DNA from: Tepidicella baoligensis
Lineage (GTDB): Bacteria > Pseudomonadota > Gammaproteobacteria > Burkholderiales > Burkholderiaceae_C
DNA length: 64,000 nucleotides
Direction: 5' to 3'
Assembly (NCBI RefSeq): GCF_013432195.1
Contig: NZ_JACCDB010000009.1
Coordinates: 56,091 to 120,090 of the forward strand
The notes beneath the pieces are model-generated. The model was not told where the DNA came from. It ran no database searches and saw only the letters and a list, made by a program, of their open reading frames with translations. This document shows positions 17,544 through 26,618 of this stretch, one piece after another (the first letter of the stretch is position 1; every line of letters starts with the position of its first letter). The translations under genes and the position numbers were made by a program.

Positions 17544-18014
17544 ATGGATTTTTCTTCGTTCTTCCCTCTAGGCTGGCAGCATTACCTGGGCGGCGGCTTG
17601 CTGATCGGCGCCGGAACAGCTCTGCTGTTCGTGTTCACCGGCCGCGTAGGCGGCATGAGTTCGGTGTTCACCACCACCTGGTCGTACGTGGTGCGGCGAC
17701 CCTACTTTCAGCAAAGCCGGTTCACCGAGTCGCGCGGCTGGCGGCTGGTCTATGCCGCTGGACTGATCGTGGGCGCCCTCATCTGGTGGCTGGGCTTCAC
17801 CGACGGCACCCCGCTGGGCACGGAAGTGCCCGCGTGGCAACTGCTGGTGGGCGGCTTTTTCGTGGGCTATGGCGCACGGCTCGGCAATGGCTGCACCTCC
17901 GGCCACGGCATCTGCGGGCTGGGTTCGCTGCAATGGCCTTCGCTGTTGGCGGTGCTCACCTTCATGACCACGGCCTTCCTGACGGCCAACCTGGTGGCGA
18001 GGTGGCAGGCATGA
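17544..18014 (+). CDS. YeeE/YedE family transporter, N-terminal half protein
   Basis: Inner-membrane protein of the YeeE/YedE family (thiosulfate or other sulfur-compound transport), 156 residues with about four membrane segments. The conserved Cys-containing motif GNGCTSGHGICGLG, thought to handle the sulfur substrate, is near residues 114-127. In many bacteria one long protein has two such halves; here the second half is encoded by the next gene, whose ATG overlaps this stop (ATGA). Divergent from livG. Confidence 0.88.
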   Translation: MDFSSFFPLGWQHYLGGGLLIGAGTALLFVFTGRVGGMSSVFTTTWSYVVRRPYFQQSRFTESRGWRLVYAAGLIVGALIWWLGFTDGTPLGTEVPAWQLLVGGFFVGYGARLGNGCTSGHGICGLGSLQWPSLLAVLTFMTTAFLTANLVARWQA

Positions 18015-18439
18015 GCAGGCCTTCTTCACGCTGGGTCAGCAGAGTGGCCACGCTGGTGGCGGGGGCCCTGTTCGGCTTTGGCCTGGCGCTTTCGGGCATG
18101 GTGCGGCCCGAGGTGGTGCTGAGCTTTCTGCGGTTTTCGGACTTCGGCCTGATGCTGGTGATGGGTGGTGCCGTGGCCGTGGTAATGGTGGCTTTCTGGA
18201 CCGCGCCCAAGCTGTGCCAGGCCCCTTTGCTGGGCGGCGTGTTCCAGCGCCACCCCAGCGTCTGGAACCGCGACACGCTGGTGGGGGCCGCCTTGTTTGG
18301 CGTCGGCTGGGGGCTATCGGGCGTGTGCCCGGGGCCGGCCATTGCCGGATTGGGCACCGGCAACCTGGACCTGCTGTGGGCCTTCGCCGGCATTGCCCTG
18401 GGGGCATGGGTGCAGGGCTGGCGCGCCGACGCGCGCTGA
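18011..18439 (+). CDS. YeeE/YedE family (DUF6691) transporter, second half protein
   Basis: A 142-residue membrane protein forming the second half of the split YeeE/YedE transporter. It shows GALFGFGLALSGMVRPEVVL at the start and the matching Cys motif GLSGVCPGPAIAGLG near the C-terminus. The four-base overlap with the previous gene implies coupled translation and a heteromeric transporter. Probable role is uptake of thiosulfate or a related sulfur compound; no sulfur-oxidation genes are adjacent. Confidence 0.87.
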   Translation: MSRPSSRWVSRVATLVAGALFGFGLALSGMVRPEVVLSFLRFSDFGLMLVMGGAVAVVMVAFWTAPKLCQAPLLGGVFQRHPSVWNRDTLVGAALFGVGWGLSGVCPGPAIAGLGTGNLDLLWAFAGIALGAWVQGWRADAR

Positions 18440-18455
18440 GCGCTACCATCACCCC

Positions 18456-18938
18456 ATGCTGCGAACCCTCAAGGACTTTTTCAACCAGTTGGCCCGTCAA
18501 CTGGAAGAACCTGCCACAGGCACACCGGGCAGCCCGCCCGACCACGCCCTGGAACTGGCCACCGCCGTGCTGCTGGTGGACGTGATGCGTGCCGAGCCCA
18601 CCATGGGTGACGCTGAACGCGACGCGGTGCTGCTGGCGCTGCGCCGCAAATTCCACCTGGCGGACGACGAACTGGCCCGCCTGCTGGATCTGGCCCATGA
18701 AACGGCCCGCGCCAGTCACGACTACTACCGTTTCACCGCCGCGCTGAACGAACGCTTCAGCCAGGCCCAGAAAATCCAGGTGGTGGAAGCCATGTGGGAG
18801 GTGGCTTACGCCGACGGCACCGTCACCGCGCTGGAAAACCACATCATCAGCAAGGTGGCCGGGCTGCTGCACGTGACGCACGGCGAATACATCGCTGCCA
18901 AGCTGCGGGCCAAGGAAAGCGCCGGCCTGGCCGGTTGA
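18456..18938 (+). CDS. TerB-like family protein
   Basis: A 160-residue soluble helical protein with the TerB-like fold. The diagnostic pattern is the repeated hydrophobic helix with an acidic loop: LATAVLLVDVMRAEPTMGDA and later VEAMWEVAYADGTVTALENH, which resembles the metal-binding D/E-rich TerB repeats. TerB itself belongs to tellurite-resistance complexes, but isolated TerB-like proteins in beta-proteobacteria have no proven role. TACCAT lies six bases before the ATG and may be a -10 box giving a leaderless transcript. Confidence 0.8.
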   Translation: MLRTLKDFFNQLARQLEEPATGTPGSPPDHALELATAVLLVDVMRAEPTMGDAERDAVLLALRRKFHLADDELARLLDLAHETARASHDYYRFTAALNERFSQAQKIQVVEAMWEVAYADGTVTALENHIISKVAGLLHVTHGEYIAAKLRAKESAGLAG

Positions 18939-18942
18939 ACCC

Positions 18943-19839
18943 ATGCCTGCCGCACTGGCTGCCGAATTCGTCGTGCTTGCTGCGCTGTGGGGGGCATCGT
19001 TCCTGTTCATGCTCCTGGGTGCCGCTGAATTCGGCCCCTGGGCGACGGCGGGGCTGCGCGTGGCGGTGGCCAGTGCGGTCCTGCTGCCCGTGCTCGTCAT
19101 GGCTGGGCACTGGCCCACCCTGCGGCGCCATGCGCGCGCCATTCTGCTGATCGGGCTGCTCAATTCCGCGATCCCGTTCGCGCTCTATGCCTATGCGCTG
19201 CTCTCCATTTCCACCGGGGTGTCGGCCATCCTGAACGCCACCACGCCGCTGTTCGGCGCACTGGTGGCCTGGCTCTGGCTGAACGACTCACCGGGGCGCA
19301 GCCGTGCGCTGGGACTGGCCATCGGCTTTGCGGGGGTGGTGTTGCTGTCCTGGCCCAAAGCCGATTTCTCTGCCGGGGGCACGGGCTGGGCGGTGCTGGC
19401 CTGCCTGGGCGCCACGCTCAGCTACGGCCTGGCCGCCAGTTGCACCAAACGCTACCTCACCGGCGTACACCCGCTGGCCACGGCCACCGGCAGCCAGATC
19501 GGTGCCACACTGGGTTTGGCACTGCCGACGATCTGGTTCTGGCCCAGCCAGAACCCGGGGGTGATGGCCTGGGGCGCTGTCGTGGCGGTGGGCGTGCTAT
19601 GCACAGCGGTGGCCTACATCCTGTATTTCCGCCTGATCGAAAAGGCCGGCCCCAGCAAAACACTGACCGTGACCTTCCTGATCCCGGTGTTCGCCATTGG
19701 CTACGGCGCGCTGTTGCTCGACGAAGCCATCACCGGGCCCATGGTGGTGGGTGGCGCCGTGATCCTGGCCGGCGTGGCACTGGCCACGGGCTGGGCGCGT
19801 TGGCCGCAGCGCGACCATGACGCACAATCACGCCCATGA
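18943..19839 (+). CDS. EamA/DMT superfamily transporter
   Basis: A ten-segment inner-membrane carrier of the drug/metabolite transporter superfamily, 298 residues, made of two EamA domains (about 5-140 and 150-285). Typical sequence is [14 protein letters not shown] at the N-terminus and [20 protein letters not shown] in the second half. Substrate unknown; members often export amino acids or metabolites. It starts 4 bp after the TerB-like gene and its stop overlaps the aroQ start (ATGA), so it may be co-expressed with aroQ. Confidence 0.88.
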   Translation: MPAALAAEFVVLAALWGASFLFMLLGAAEFGPWATAGLRVAVASAVLLPVLVMAGHWPTLRRHARAILLIGLLNSAIPFALYAYALLSISTGVSAILNATTPLFGALVAWLWLNDSPGRSRALGLAIGFAGVVLLSWPKADFSAGGTGWAVLACLGATLSYGLAASCTKRYLTGVHPLATATGSQIGATLGLALPTIWFWPSQNPGVMAWGAVVAVGVLCTAVAYILYFRLIEKAGPSKTLTVTFLIPVFAIGYGALLLDEAITGPMVVGGAVILAGVALATGWARWPQRDHDAQSRP

Positions 19840-20291
19840 AGAAAATCCTCGTCCTCAACGGCCCCAACCTCAACCTGCTGGGTACGCGCGAACCCGAACA
19901 GTACGGCCACACCACCCTGGCAGACGTGGAAGCCCTGTGCCAGGAGGCCGGCAAGCGCCTGGGCTATGCGGTGGAGTGCTTCCAGAGCAATTGGGAAGGT
20001 GCGCTGATCGACAAGATCCACGAATACGGCCGCCTGCACAAGGCCGGCGAGGCCCTGGGCTGCGTGTTCAACCCCGGTGCCTACACCCACACCTCGGTGG
20101 CGCTGCACGACGCCATCAAGGGCGTGGACGGCCTACCCGTGATCGAATGCCACATCTCCAACGTGCACGCGCGCGAAGCCTTTCGCCACCACTCGTGGAT
20201 CTCGCCTGCCGCCGCCGGCATCGTGATCGGCTTCGGGGTGGACGGCTACCTCATCGCCCTCGAAGGGTTGGTGCGGAAGTACGGGCGGTAA
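19836..20291 (+). CDS. aroQ: Type II 3-dehydroquinate dehydratase
   Basis: Converts 3-dehydroquinate to 3-dehydroshikimate in the shikimate pathway; dodecameric type II enzyme. Family motifs are complete: [18 protein letters not shown] with the lid Arg and Tyr, [16 protein letters not shown] with the substrate-binding Asn, and [17 protein letters not shown] with the catalytic His. Length 151 residues is standard. Its 3' end overlaps a convergent MFS gene by 41 bp, and aroC of the same pathway is only 1.2 kb away on the other strand. Confidence 0.96.
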   Translation: MKKILVLNGPNLNLLGTREPEQYGHTTLADVEALCQEAGKRLGYAVECFQSNWEGALIDKIHEYGRLHKAGEALGCVFNPGAYTHTSVALHDAIKGVDGLPVIECHISNVHAREAFRHHSWISPAAAGIVIGFGVDGYLIALEGLVRKYGR

Positions 20292-21447
20292 TCCAGGCTG
20301 CGGCGGTGGCCAGCACGGCCACCCCCACCGACACCCAGAACACGGCATCCAGCCCCCACTCGCTGCTGACCCAGCCGCCCAGCAAGCCGGCCACCACCCC
20401 CGAAACCCCATAACCCACGACCGAGTACAAAGCCTGCCCCCGGGCCTGGGTACGCCCGGGGAAATGCTGGCTGACCCAGGCGATGCACACCGAATGGTGT
20501 GCAGCAAACGTGATGGCATGGGTAGCCTGCGCGAGGAACAGCAGCCAGAGCCAGTGCGGCAACGCCGCCGTGACCAGCATGCGCAGCACCAGCACGGCGC
20601 TGGCCAGCAACAGCCAGCCGCGCAGCGGCAACAGCGGCATCCATCGGCCTTGCGTGAGGAACCAAGCGATCTCCACCACCACGCCAAACGCCCAGAGCAG
20701 CCCAATTGTGGTCTTGCTGTAACCCAGCTCGTGCAAATACAGCGAAAAAAAGATGTAGATGAAGATGTGCGTGAGCACATGCAGGAACAAAGAGATGAAA
20801 AACCAGCGCACGGGTTTACCGGCAAGCACGCTACGCACGCGCACAGGCTCGCCGGCGTGGGCATGACCGGACTCGCGCGTCGAGGGCATGAGCCACACAC
20901 TCACCACCACGGCCAGCAGGGTCAGCGCCGTCCAGGCTGGGAAGCTGCCCATGCCATGGCGCTCGAACCACGCGCCGGCCAGCAGCACCGTGGCCAGAAA
21001 ACCCAGAGAACCCCACACCCTCACCCGCCCATAGCGGCGCACGTCGATCCCACCCTCGGTGCTGACCCGCTGGGCCAGCACGGTCTCGCTCAGCGGCATC
21101 ATGCCGCTGGTGTGGGTGAACATGAGTAGCAGCACACCGAACAAGCCCACCACGCCCCATTCCACCCACAGTGCCAGCGAAGCCAGCAAAGCCGCCATGG
21201 CACAGTAGCGCAACAGCCAGACACGGTGGCCGGTGTGGTCGCTCAGCCAGGCCCAGAGGTAAGGCGCGAACAGGCGCGTGGCCGAAGGCAGCGACGTCAA
21301 CACCCCGATGGCGAGCAGGCCCAGGCCGATCTCGTTCAGCCACAGCGGCAGGTAGGGGTTGAAAAAACCGACATGGGCGAAATAGCTCGCCGACAGGGCC
21401 GCGAAGGGCCACAGCGAGGATGTCGCCAGCGAAACGGTGGGACGCAC
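20251..21447 (-). CDS. MFS transporter (3-phenylpropionate/HcaT-like group)
   Basis: Membrane carrier of about 398 residues related to the HcaT/LacY-like MFS_1 group; the N-terminal [16 protein letters not shown] and [14 protein letters not shown] resemble HcaT-type proteins. The true substrate is unknown. The frame is open up to 21525, but the first 26 codons would lie inside aroC. GTG at 21447 is my preferred start because it leaves a 26-bp gap behind aroC; TTG at 21453 is an alternative. Probably co-transcribed with aroC. The last 41 bp overlap aroQ on the opposite strand. Confidence 0.85.
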   Translation of the reverse strand: MRPTVSLATSSLWPFAALSASYFAHVGFFNPYLPLWLNEIGLGLLAIGVLTSLPSATRLFAPYLWAWLSDHTGHRVWLLRYCAMAALLASLALWVEWGVVGLFGVLLLMFTHTSGMMPLSETVLAQRVSTEGGIDVRRYGRVRVWGSLGFLATVLLAGAWFERHGMGSFPAWTALTLLAVVVSVWLMPSTRESGHAHAGEPVRVRSVLAGKPVRWFFISLFLHVLTHIFIYIFFSLYLHELGYSKTTIGLLWAFGVVVEIAWFLTQGRWMPLLPLRGWLLLASAVLVLRMLVTAALPHWLWLLFLAQATHAITFAAHHSVCIAWVSQHFPGRTQARGQALYSVVGYGVSGVVAGLLGGWVSSEWGLDAVFWVSVGVAVLATAAAWITARTSAPTLRGR

Positions 21448-21473
21448 GCGCAAGCGCCAGTGGGCAAATCGAC

Positions 21474-22571
21474 TCAACGCGCCGATGCGGCGATCGGCCC
21501 GGGCGTGACGAGCACATCCCCGCACTGGGCGCGATGGCGCAACGCATGGTCCATCACCACCAGCGCCAGCAGGGCTTCAGCGATCGGTGTGGCGCGGATG
21601 CCCACGCACGGGTCGTGCCGGCCCTTGGTGATGACCTCGGTCGGGAGGCCCTGGGTGTCGATGGTCTCGCGTGGCACCAGGATGGAGCTGGTGGGCTTGA
21701 TGGCGATGGAGACCTCCAGGTCCTGCCCGGTGCTGATGCCGCCCAGCACGCCACCGGCCTTGTTGCCCACGAAACCGCCGGGCGTGAGCGAATCGCCATG
21801 GGTGCTGCCTTTGTCGGCCACACTGGCAAAACCGGCGCCGATCTCGACGCCCTTGACCGCATTCAGCCCCATCATGGCGTAGGCGATGTCGGCGTCCAGC
21901 TTGTCGTAGAGCGGCTGGCCCAAGCCTACAGGGACGTTCTGCGCCGTCACGCGCAGGCGGGCCCCGCAGGAGTCGCCGCTCTTGCGCAGCTCGGCCATGT
22001 AGGCTTCGAGCGCCGATACATCGGCCACGGGCGCGAAGAAGGGGTTGCGGGGCACGTGGTCCCAGCTCTCGAAGGGAATCTCCACCTCGCCGATGGCGGT
22101 CATGCAGCCACGGAAGGTGGTGCCGTACTTTTCCTTCAGCCATTTCTTGGCCACGGCTCCGGCCGCCACGGTGGGCGCCGTCAGGCGGGCCGAGGAGCGG
22201 CCACCGCCACGCGGGTCGCGAATGCCGTATTTCTGCCAGTAGGTGTAGTCGGCGTGACCGGGGCGGAAGGTCTGGACGATGTCGCCGTAGTCCTTGCTGC
22301 GCTGGTCGGTGTTCTGGATGAGCAGGCAGATGGGCGTGCCCGTGGTCTTGCCCTGGTACACGCCGCTGAGGATCTGCACCTGATCGGGCTCGTTGCGCTG
22401 GGTCACGAACTTGCTGGTGCCGGGGCGGCGGCGGTCCAGGTCGCCCTGGATGTCGGCCTCGCTCAGTGCCATGCCTGGCGGACAGCCGTCGATCACGCAG
22501 CCGATGGCGGGGCCGTGGGACTCACCGAAGTTGGTGACGCAAAACAGGGTGCCGAAGGTGTTGCCGCTCAT
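21474..22571 (-). CDS. aroC: Chorismate synthase
   Basis: Last enzyme of the shikimate pathway; converts EPSP to chorismate with reduced FMN. The three family signatures are present: [18 protein letters not shown] near the N-terminus, [20 protein letters not shown] (about residues 123-142), and [20 protein letters not shown] C-terminal sequence. Length 365 residues is standard. An MFS gene follows on the same strand and the CBS protein gene lies 39 bp upstream on the same strand. Confidence 0.97.
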   Translation of the reverse strand: MSGNTFGTLFCVTNFGESHGPAIGCVIDGCPPGMALSEADIQGDLDRRRPGTSKFVTQRNEPDQVQILSGVYQGKTTGTPICLLIQNTDQRSKDYGDIVQTFRPGHADYTYWQKYGIRDPRGGGRSSARLTAPTVAAGAVAKKWLKEKYGTTFRGCMTAIGEVEIPFESWDHVPRNPFFAPVADVSALEAYMAELRKSGDSCGARLRVTAQNVPVGLGQPLYDKLDADIAYAMMGLNAVKGVEIGAGFASVADKGSTHGDSLTPGGFVGNKAGGVLGGISTGQDLEVSIAIKPTSSILVPRETIDTQGLPTEVITKGRHDPCVGIRATPIAEALLALVVMDHALRHRAQCGDVLVTPGPIAASAR

Positions 22572-22610
22572 GGATGGGGATTATCCCAGAGCGGCCAGGC
22601 CCGGCCGGGC

Positions 22611-23069
22611 TCATGCCTTGGGCGCGGACTCCTCTTCCTCGGGCCAGTCGCGAATGTAAGCCTTGAGCATCTTGTTTTCGAAATTCTGGCTGTCCACCAC
22701 GGCCTTGGCCACGTCGTAGAAGCTGATCACGCCCATGAGCATCTTGTTGTCCATGACCGGCATGTAACGGGTGTGTTTTTCCAGCATCATGGGGCGGACC
22801 TGCTCCAGATCGGTTTCCGAGGTGCAGGTCATGGGGTGATCGTCCATGACGCTGCGCACCGTGCCGTTGCCGACGCTGCCTCCGTTCTTGGCGATGGTGT
22901 GCAACACCTCGCGGAAGGTGAGCATGCCCACGAGATCGCCGTGCTCCATGACGGCCAGAGAGCCGATATCAAACTCAGCCATGGTTTCCACGGCACGGAC
23001 CAGGGACTCGTCGGGAGAGACGGTGTAGAGCGTGCCACCTTTGAGGCGCAGGATGTCGCTGACCTTCAT
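22611..23069 (-). CDS. CBS domain protein
   Basis: A 152-residue protein made of a pair of CBS domains (about 5-60 and 75-135), which usually bind adenosine nucleotides and act as energy or ligand sensors. Sequences AVETMAEFDIGSLAVMEHGD and MLEKHTRYMPVMDNKMLMGV show the two repeats. Start at MKVSDILRLKGG preceded by GAGGAGAATCC; an in-frame extension to 23153 would reach across metY's start and is rejected. Divergent from metY with an 82-bp shared promoter region. Confidence 0.88.
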   Translation of the reverse strand: MKVSDILRLKGGTLYTVSPDESLVRAVETMAEFDIGSLAVMEHGDLVGMLTFREVLHTIAKNGGSVGNGTVRSVMDDHPMTCTSETDLEQVRPMMLEKHTRYMPVMDNKMLMGVISFYDVAKAVVDSQNFENKMLKAYIRDWPEEEESAPKA

Positions 23070-23151
23070 GGATTCTCCTCTGTCGCCGCAGTGGCGAATA
23101 TGGTTACAAATATAGCCCACAATTGCACCTGACGACACCAGAGGAGACACC

Positions 23152-24453
23152 ATGTCCGGCTACGCCGATCCCGGCTTCGACACGCTGGCGCTGCACGCGG
23201 GCGCCGCCCCCGATCCCACCACCGGCGCGCGCGCCGTGCCCATTCACCTGACCACGTCGTTCGTGTTCGAATCGAGCGACCACGCGGCCGCCCTGTTCAA
23301 CCTGGAGCGATCAGGCCATGTGTACAGCCGCATCAGCAACCCCACCAACGCGGTGCTGGAGCAGCGCGTCGCGGCACTGGAAGGCGGCATTGGCGGCATC
23401 GCGGTGGCCAGCGGCCAGGCGGCGCTGCACCTGAGCATCGCCACACTCATGGGCGCGGGTTCGCACATCGTGGCATCCACAGCACTGTACGGCGGCAGCC
23501 AGAACCTGCTGCACTACACGCTGCGGCGCTTCGGCATCGAAACCACCTTCGTGAAGCCCGGCGACATCGACGGCTGGCGCGCTGCCATTCGGCCCAACAC
23601 CAAGCTGCTTTTCGGTGAAACCGTGGGCAACCCCGGGCTGGACGTGCTGGACATTCCCACCGTGGCGCAGCTGGCCCACGACAACGGCGTGCCGCTGCTG
23701 GTGGACAGCACCCTGACCACGCCCTGGCTGATAAAGCCGCTGGACCTCGGCGCCGACATCGTCTACCACTCGGCCACCAAGTTCCTGAGCGGCCACGGCA
23801 CGGTGGTCGGCGGCATCGTGGTGGACGGCGGCAGCTTCGACTGGGACAAGTCCGGCAAGTTCGCCGAACTCACTGCGCCCTACGACGGTTTCCATCACAT
23901 GGTGTTCAGCGAGGAGTCCACCGTCGGCGCCTTCATGTTGCGTGCCCGCCGCGAGGGCCTGCGCGACTTCGGCGCCTGCATGAGCCCACACACCGCCTGG
24001 CTGATCCTGCAGGGCATCGAAACGCTGCCGCTGCGCATGGCGCGCCACATGAGCAACACGGAAAAGGTGGTGCAGTTCCTGGCCAGCCACCCCTTCGTGA
24101 GCCGCGTGGGCCACCCGCTGCTGGAGACCCACCCCAGCCACGCGCTCGCGCAGAAGCTGCTGCCACGCGGGGCGGGCAGCGTGTTCAGCTTCGACATGAA
24201 GGGCAGCCGCGAGCAGGGCAAGGCCTTCATCGAGGCGCTCAAAATCTTCAGCCACCTGGCCAATGTGGGCGACTGCCGCAGCCTGGTCATCCACCCCGCC
24301 AGCACCACCCATTTCCGCATGACCGACGAGGCATTGGCCAGCGCCGGCATCGGCCCGGGCACGATTCGGCTGTCCATCGGTCTGGAAGACCCGGACGACC
24401 TGATCGACGACTTGAAGCGGGCGCTCAAAGCCGCCGAGAAAGCGGGGGCCTGA
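23152..24453 (+). CDS. metY: O-acetylhomoserine sulfhydrylase/aminocarboxypropyltransferase
   Basis: PLP-dependent enzyme of the Cys/Met metabolism family that makes homocysteine from O-acetylhomoserine and sulfide (direct sulfhydrylation). The PLP lysine is Lys210 in YHSATKFLSGHGTVVGG; the phosphate-binding AVASGQAALHLSIATLMGAG and the substrate region YSRISNPTNAVLEQR are typical. Length 433 residues fits MetY rather than the shorter MetB/MetZ. Preceded by a good GAGGAGAC ribosome site. An alpha/beta hydrolase gene starts 2 bp after its stop and a P450 gene follows, likely one operon. Confidence 0.93.
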   Translation: MSGYADPGFDTLALHAGAAPDPTTGARAVPIHLTTSFVFESSDHAAALFNLERSGHVYSRISNPTNAVLEQRVAALEGGIGGIAVASGQAALHLSIATLMGAGSHIVASTALYGGSQNLLHYTLRRFGIETTFVKPGDIDGWRAAIRPNTKLLFGETVGNPGLDVLDIPTVAQLAHDNGVPLLVDSTLTTPWLIKPLDLGADIVYHSATKFLSGHGTVVGGIVVDGGSFDWDKSGKFAELTAPYDGFHHMVFSEESTVGAFMLRARREGLRDFGACMSPHTAWLILQGIETLPLRMARHMSNTEKVVQFLASHPFVSRVGHPLLETHPSHALAQKLLPRGAGSVFSFDMKGSREQGKAFIEALKIFSHLANVGDCRSLVIHPASTTHFRMTDEALASAGIGPGTIRLSIGLEDPDDLIDDLKRALKAAEKAGA

Positions 24454-24455
24454 CC

Positions 24456-25262
24456 ATGATCATCGACGTTCACGGCGCCCCACTCTACGCCTACACCGGC
24501 GGCAAACCCTTCGACCCGGCCAAGCCCACGGTCGTGTTCATCCACGGCGTGCTCAACGACCACAGCGTGTGGATTCTGCAGAGCCGCTACCTGGCCCATC
24601 ACGGCTGGAACGTGCTGGCCATCGATCTGCCCGGCCACGGCAAGAGCGGTGGTGAACCCCCCGCTTCCGTGCAGGACGCTTCGCGCGCCGTGCTGGGCTT
24701 GCTCGACGCGCTCAAGATCGAGAAAGCCGCGCTGGTGGGCCACAGCTTCGGCTCGCTGATCGCGCTGCAGACCGCCGCCGACGCGCCCAAGCGCGTGAGC
24801 CACCTGGTGATGGTGGGCACGGCCTACCCCATGAAGGTGTCCCCCGCGCTGCTGGACAGCTCGCTCAACCAGCCCATGAAGGCCATCGACATGGTCAACG
24901 TGTTCAGCCACTCCACCCTCGCGCCGCCCCCTTCGGCCCTGGGGCCCGGCACCTGGCTGCTGGGTGGCTCCAAGGCGCTGATGCGACGCGTGCTGGCCAG
25001 CAACCCCCGGGTCAATGTGTTCCACCGCGGCTTCGTGGCCTGCGACAGCTACGACCAAGGCGAGCAGGCCATGGAGCGGGTCCAGTGCCCGACGCTGTTC
25101 ATTCTGGGCACGCACGACCAGATGACGCCGCCGAAGGCCGCCAAGACCCTCAGCAGCCGCGCGAAACACGGCCAGACGGTGCTGCTGCGCGCCGGCCACT
25201 CACTCATGACCGAAGACCCCGACGGCGTGCTCATGGCGCTGTGTCGCTTCCTCCAACCCTGA
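24456..25262 (+). CDS. Alpha/beta hydrolase
   Basis: A 268-residue hydrolase of the epoxide hydrolase/esterase-like group; substrate unknown. It has the oxyanion strand FIHGVLNDHSVW, the nucleophile elbow LVGHSFGSLIAL with Ser97, an acid near GTHDQMTPPKAA and the final His in RAGHSLMTEDP. No signal peptide. Position between metY (2-bp gap) and a P450 gene (4-bp gap) suggests a shared transcript, but no pathway joining the three is evident. Confidence 0.88.
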   Translation: MIIDVHGAPLYAYTGGKPFDPAKPTVVFIHGVLNDHSVWILQSRYLAHHGWNVLAIDLPGHGKSGGEPPASVQDASRAVLGLLDALKIEKAALVGHSFGSLIALQTAADAPKRVSHLVMVGTAYPMKVSPALLDSSLNQPMKAIDMVNVFSHSTLAPPPSALGPGTWLLGGSKALMRRVLASNPRVNVFHRGFVACDSYDQGEQAMERVQCPTLFILGTHDQMTPPKAAKTLSSRAKHGQTVLLRAGHSLMTEDPDGVLMALCRFLQP

Positions 25263-25266
25263 GACC

Positions 25267-26571
25267 ATGACCGAAACCCGCCTTCCCATCAGCGCTGCGG
25301 CCATCACGCCACCCATGTCGGCCGAGCGGGCACAAGCCATCGCGGCCAACTTCGATCTGCGCCGCCTGCCACAGGACTTCCTCGACAACCCCTTTCCCGT
25401 GTACGCGGCCCTGCGGGAGCGTGAGCCCATCCGCCAGATGCCCGACGGCAGCTGGTTCCTCACACGCTACGCCGACCTGGTGGCGGTGTACCGCGACGCC
25501 GCCACCTTCAGCTCCGACAAGCAGGTGGAATTCGCACCCAAGTACGGAAAAGACTCGCCGCTGTACGAGCACCACACCCACAGCCTGGTATTCAACGACC
25601 CGCCGCTGCACACCCGGGTGCGCAAGCTCATCATGGGGGCGCTGACGCGCCGCGCCATCGCCGACATGGAGCCCGGCCTGGTGCGGCTGGTGGACAGCCT
25701 GCTCGACCGCATCGAAGCCCAGGGCGGCGGCGACCTGATCGAGGATTTCGCCAGCGCCATTCCGGTGGAGATCATCGGCAACCTGCTGGGCGTGCCGCAC
25801 GACGAGCGCGAACCGCTGCGCGGCTGGTCGCTGGCGATTCTGGGCGCGCTGGAGCCGGTGCTCACGCCTGAGCAGGAAGCCCTGGGCAACCGCAGCGTCT
25901 TGGAAATGCTGGACTACCTGCGCGGCCTGGTGGCGCACCGCCGCCAGCACCCCGGCGACCCCGAGCACGACGTGCTCACCCGCCTGATCCAGGGCGAAAG
26001 CAGCGGCGACAAACTCAGTGAAGTCGAACTCCTGCAGAACTGCATCTTCCTGCTGAATGCCGGGCATGAAACCACCACCAACCTGATCGGCAATGCGCTG
26101 GTGAGCCTGCAGGAGTGGCCCGATCAGAAAACCTGGCTGCAGCAGCGCCTGCACGAGCAGCGCGACGATGCCGAGGCCCAGGAACAGACCCTCGCGGTGG
26201 CGGTGGACGAGTTCCTGCGCTTTGAATCGTCGAACCAGCTGGGCAACCGGCGGGCACTCAAGGCCTGCGAGGTGGGAGGCGTGGCCCTGCCCGAGGGCGC
26301 GCTGGTGACGCTGTGCATCGGCGCGGCCAACCGCGACCCAGCCCAGTTCGAGCAGCCTGAGGTGCTGGACCTGGCGCGCCAGAACAACAAGCACCTGGCC
26401 TTCGGCTTTGGCGTGCACCAGTGCGCCGGCCTGAGCCTGGCCCGGCTCGAGGGCCGTATCGCGATTGGGCGTTTTTTGCGGCGCTTTCCCGACTACGCGC
26501 TCACCGCAGCGCCGACCCGGGGCGGGCGGGCGCGCTTCCGGGGTTTTCTGGCGGCACCATTCCGGACGTGA
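25267..26571 (+). CDS. Cytochrome P450
   Basis: A soluble bacterial monooxygenase of 434 residues. Heme-binding signature FGFGVHQCAGLSLARLEGR with the thiolate Cys386; I-helix oxygen-activation motif LNAGHETTTNLI; K-helix ExxR in DEFLRFESSNQL (Glu-Phe-Leu-Arg). Substrate and CYP family cannot be told from sequence alone. No ferredoxin or reductase gene is adjacent, so electrons must come from a partner elsewhere. Third gene after metY and the hydrolase in a tight cluster. Confidence 0.93.
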   Translation: MTETRLPISAAAITPPMSAERAQAIAANFDLRRLPQDFLDNPFPVYAALREREPIRQMPDGSWFLTRYADLVAVYRDAATFSSDKQVEFAPKYGKDSPLYEHHTHSLVFNDPPLHTRVRKLIMGALTRRAIADMEPGLVRLVDSLLDRIEAQGGGDLIEDFASAIPVEIIGNLLGVPHDEREPLRGWSLAILGALEPVLTPEQEALGNRSVLEMLDYLRGLVAHRRQHPGDPEHDVLTRLIQGESSGDKLSEVELLQNCIFLLNAGHETTTNLIGNALVSLQEWPDQKTWLQQRLHEQRDDAEAQEQTLAVAVDEFLRFESSNQLGNRRALKACEVGGVALPEGALVTLCIGAANRDPAQFEQPEVLDLARQNNKHLAFGFGVHQCAGLSLARLEGRIAIGRFLRRFPDYALTAAPTRGGRARFRGFLAAPFRT

Positions 26572-26618
26572 CACCCCCGGGCCGGGGGTGGCCCGCGAAT
26601 TGCTTTGTCTAGGGCGTC

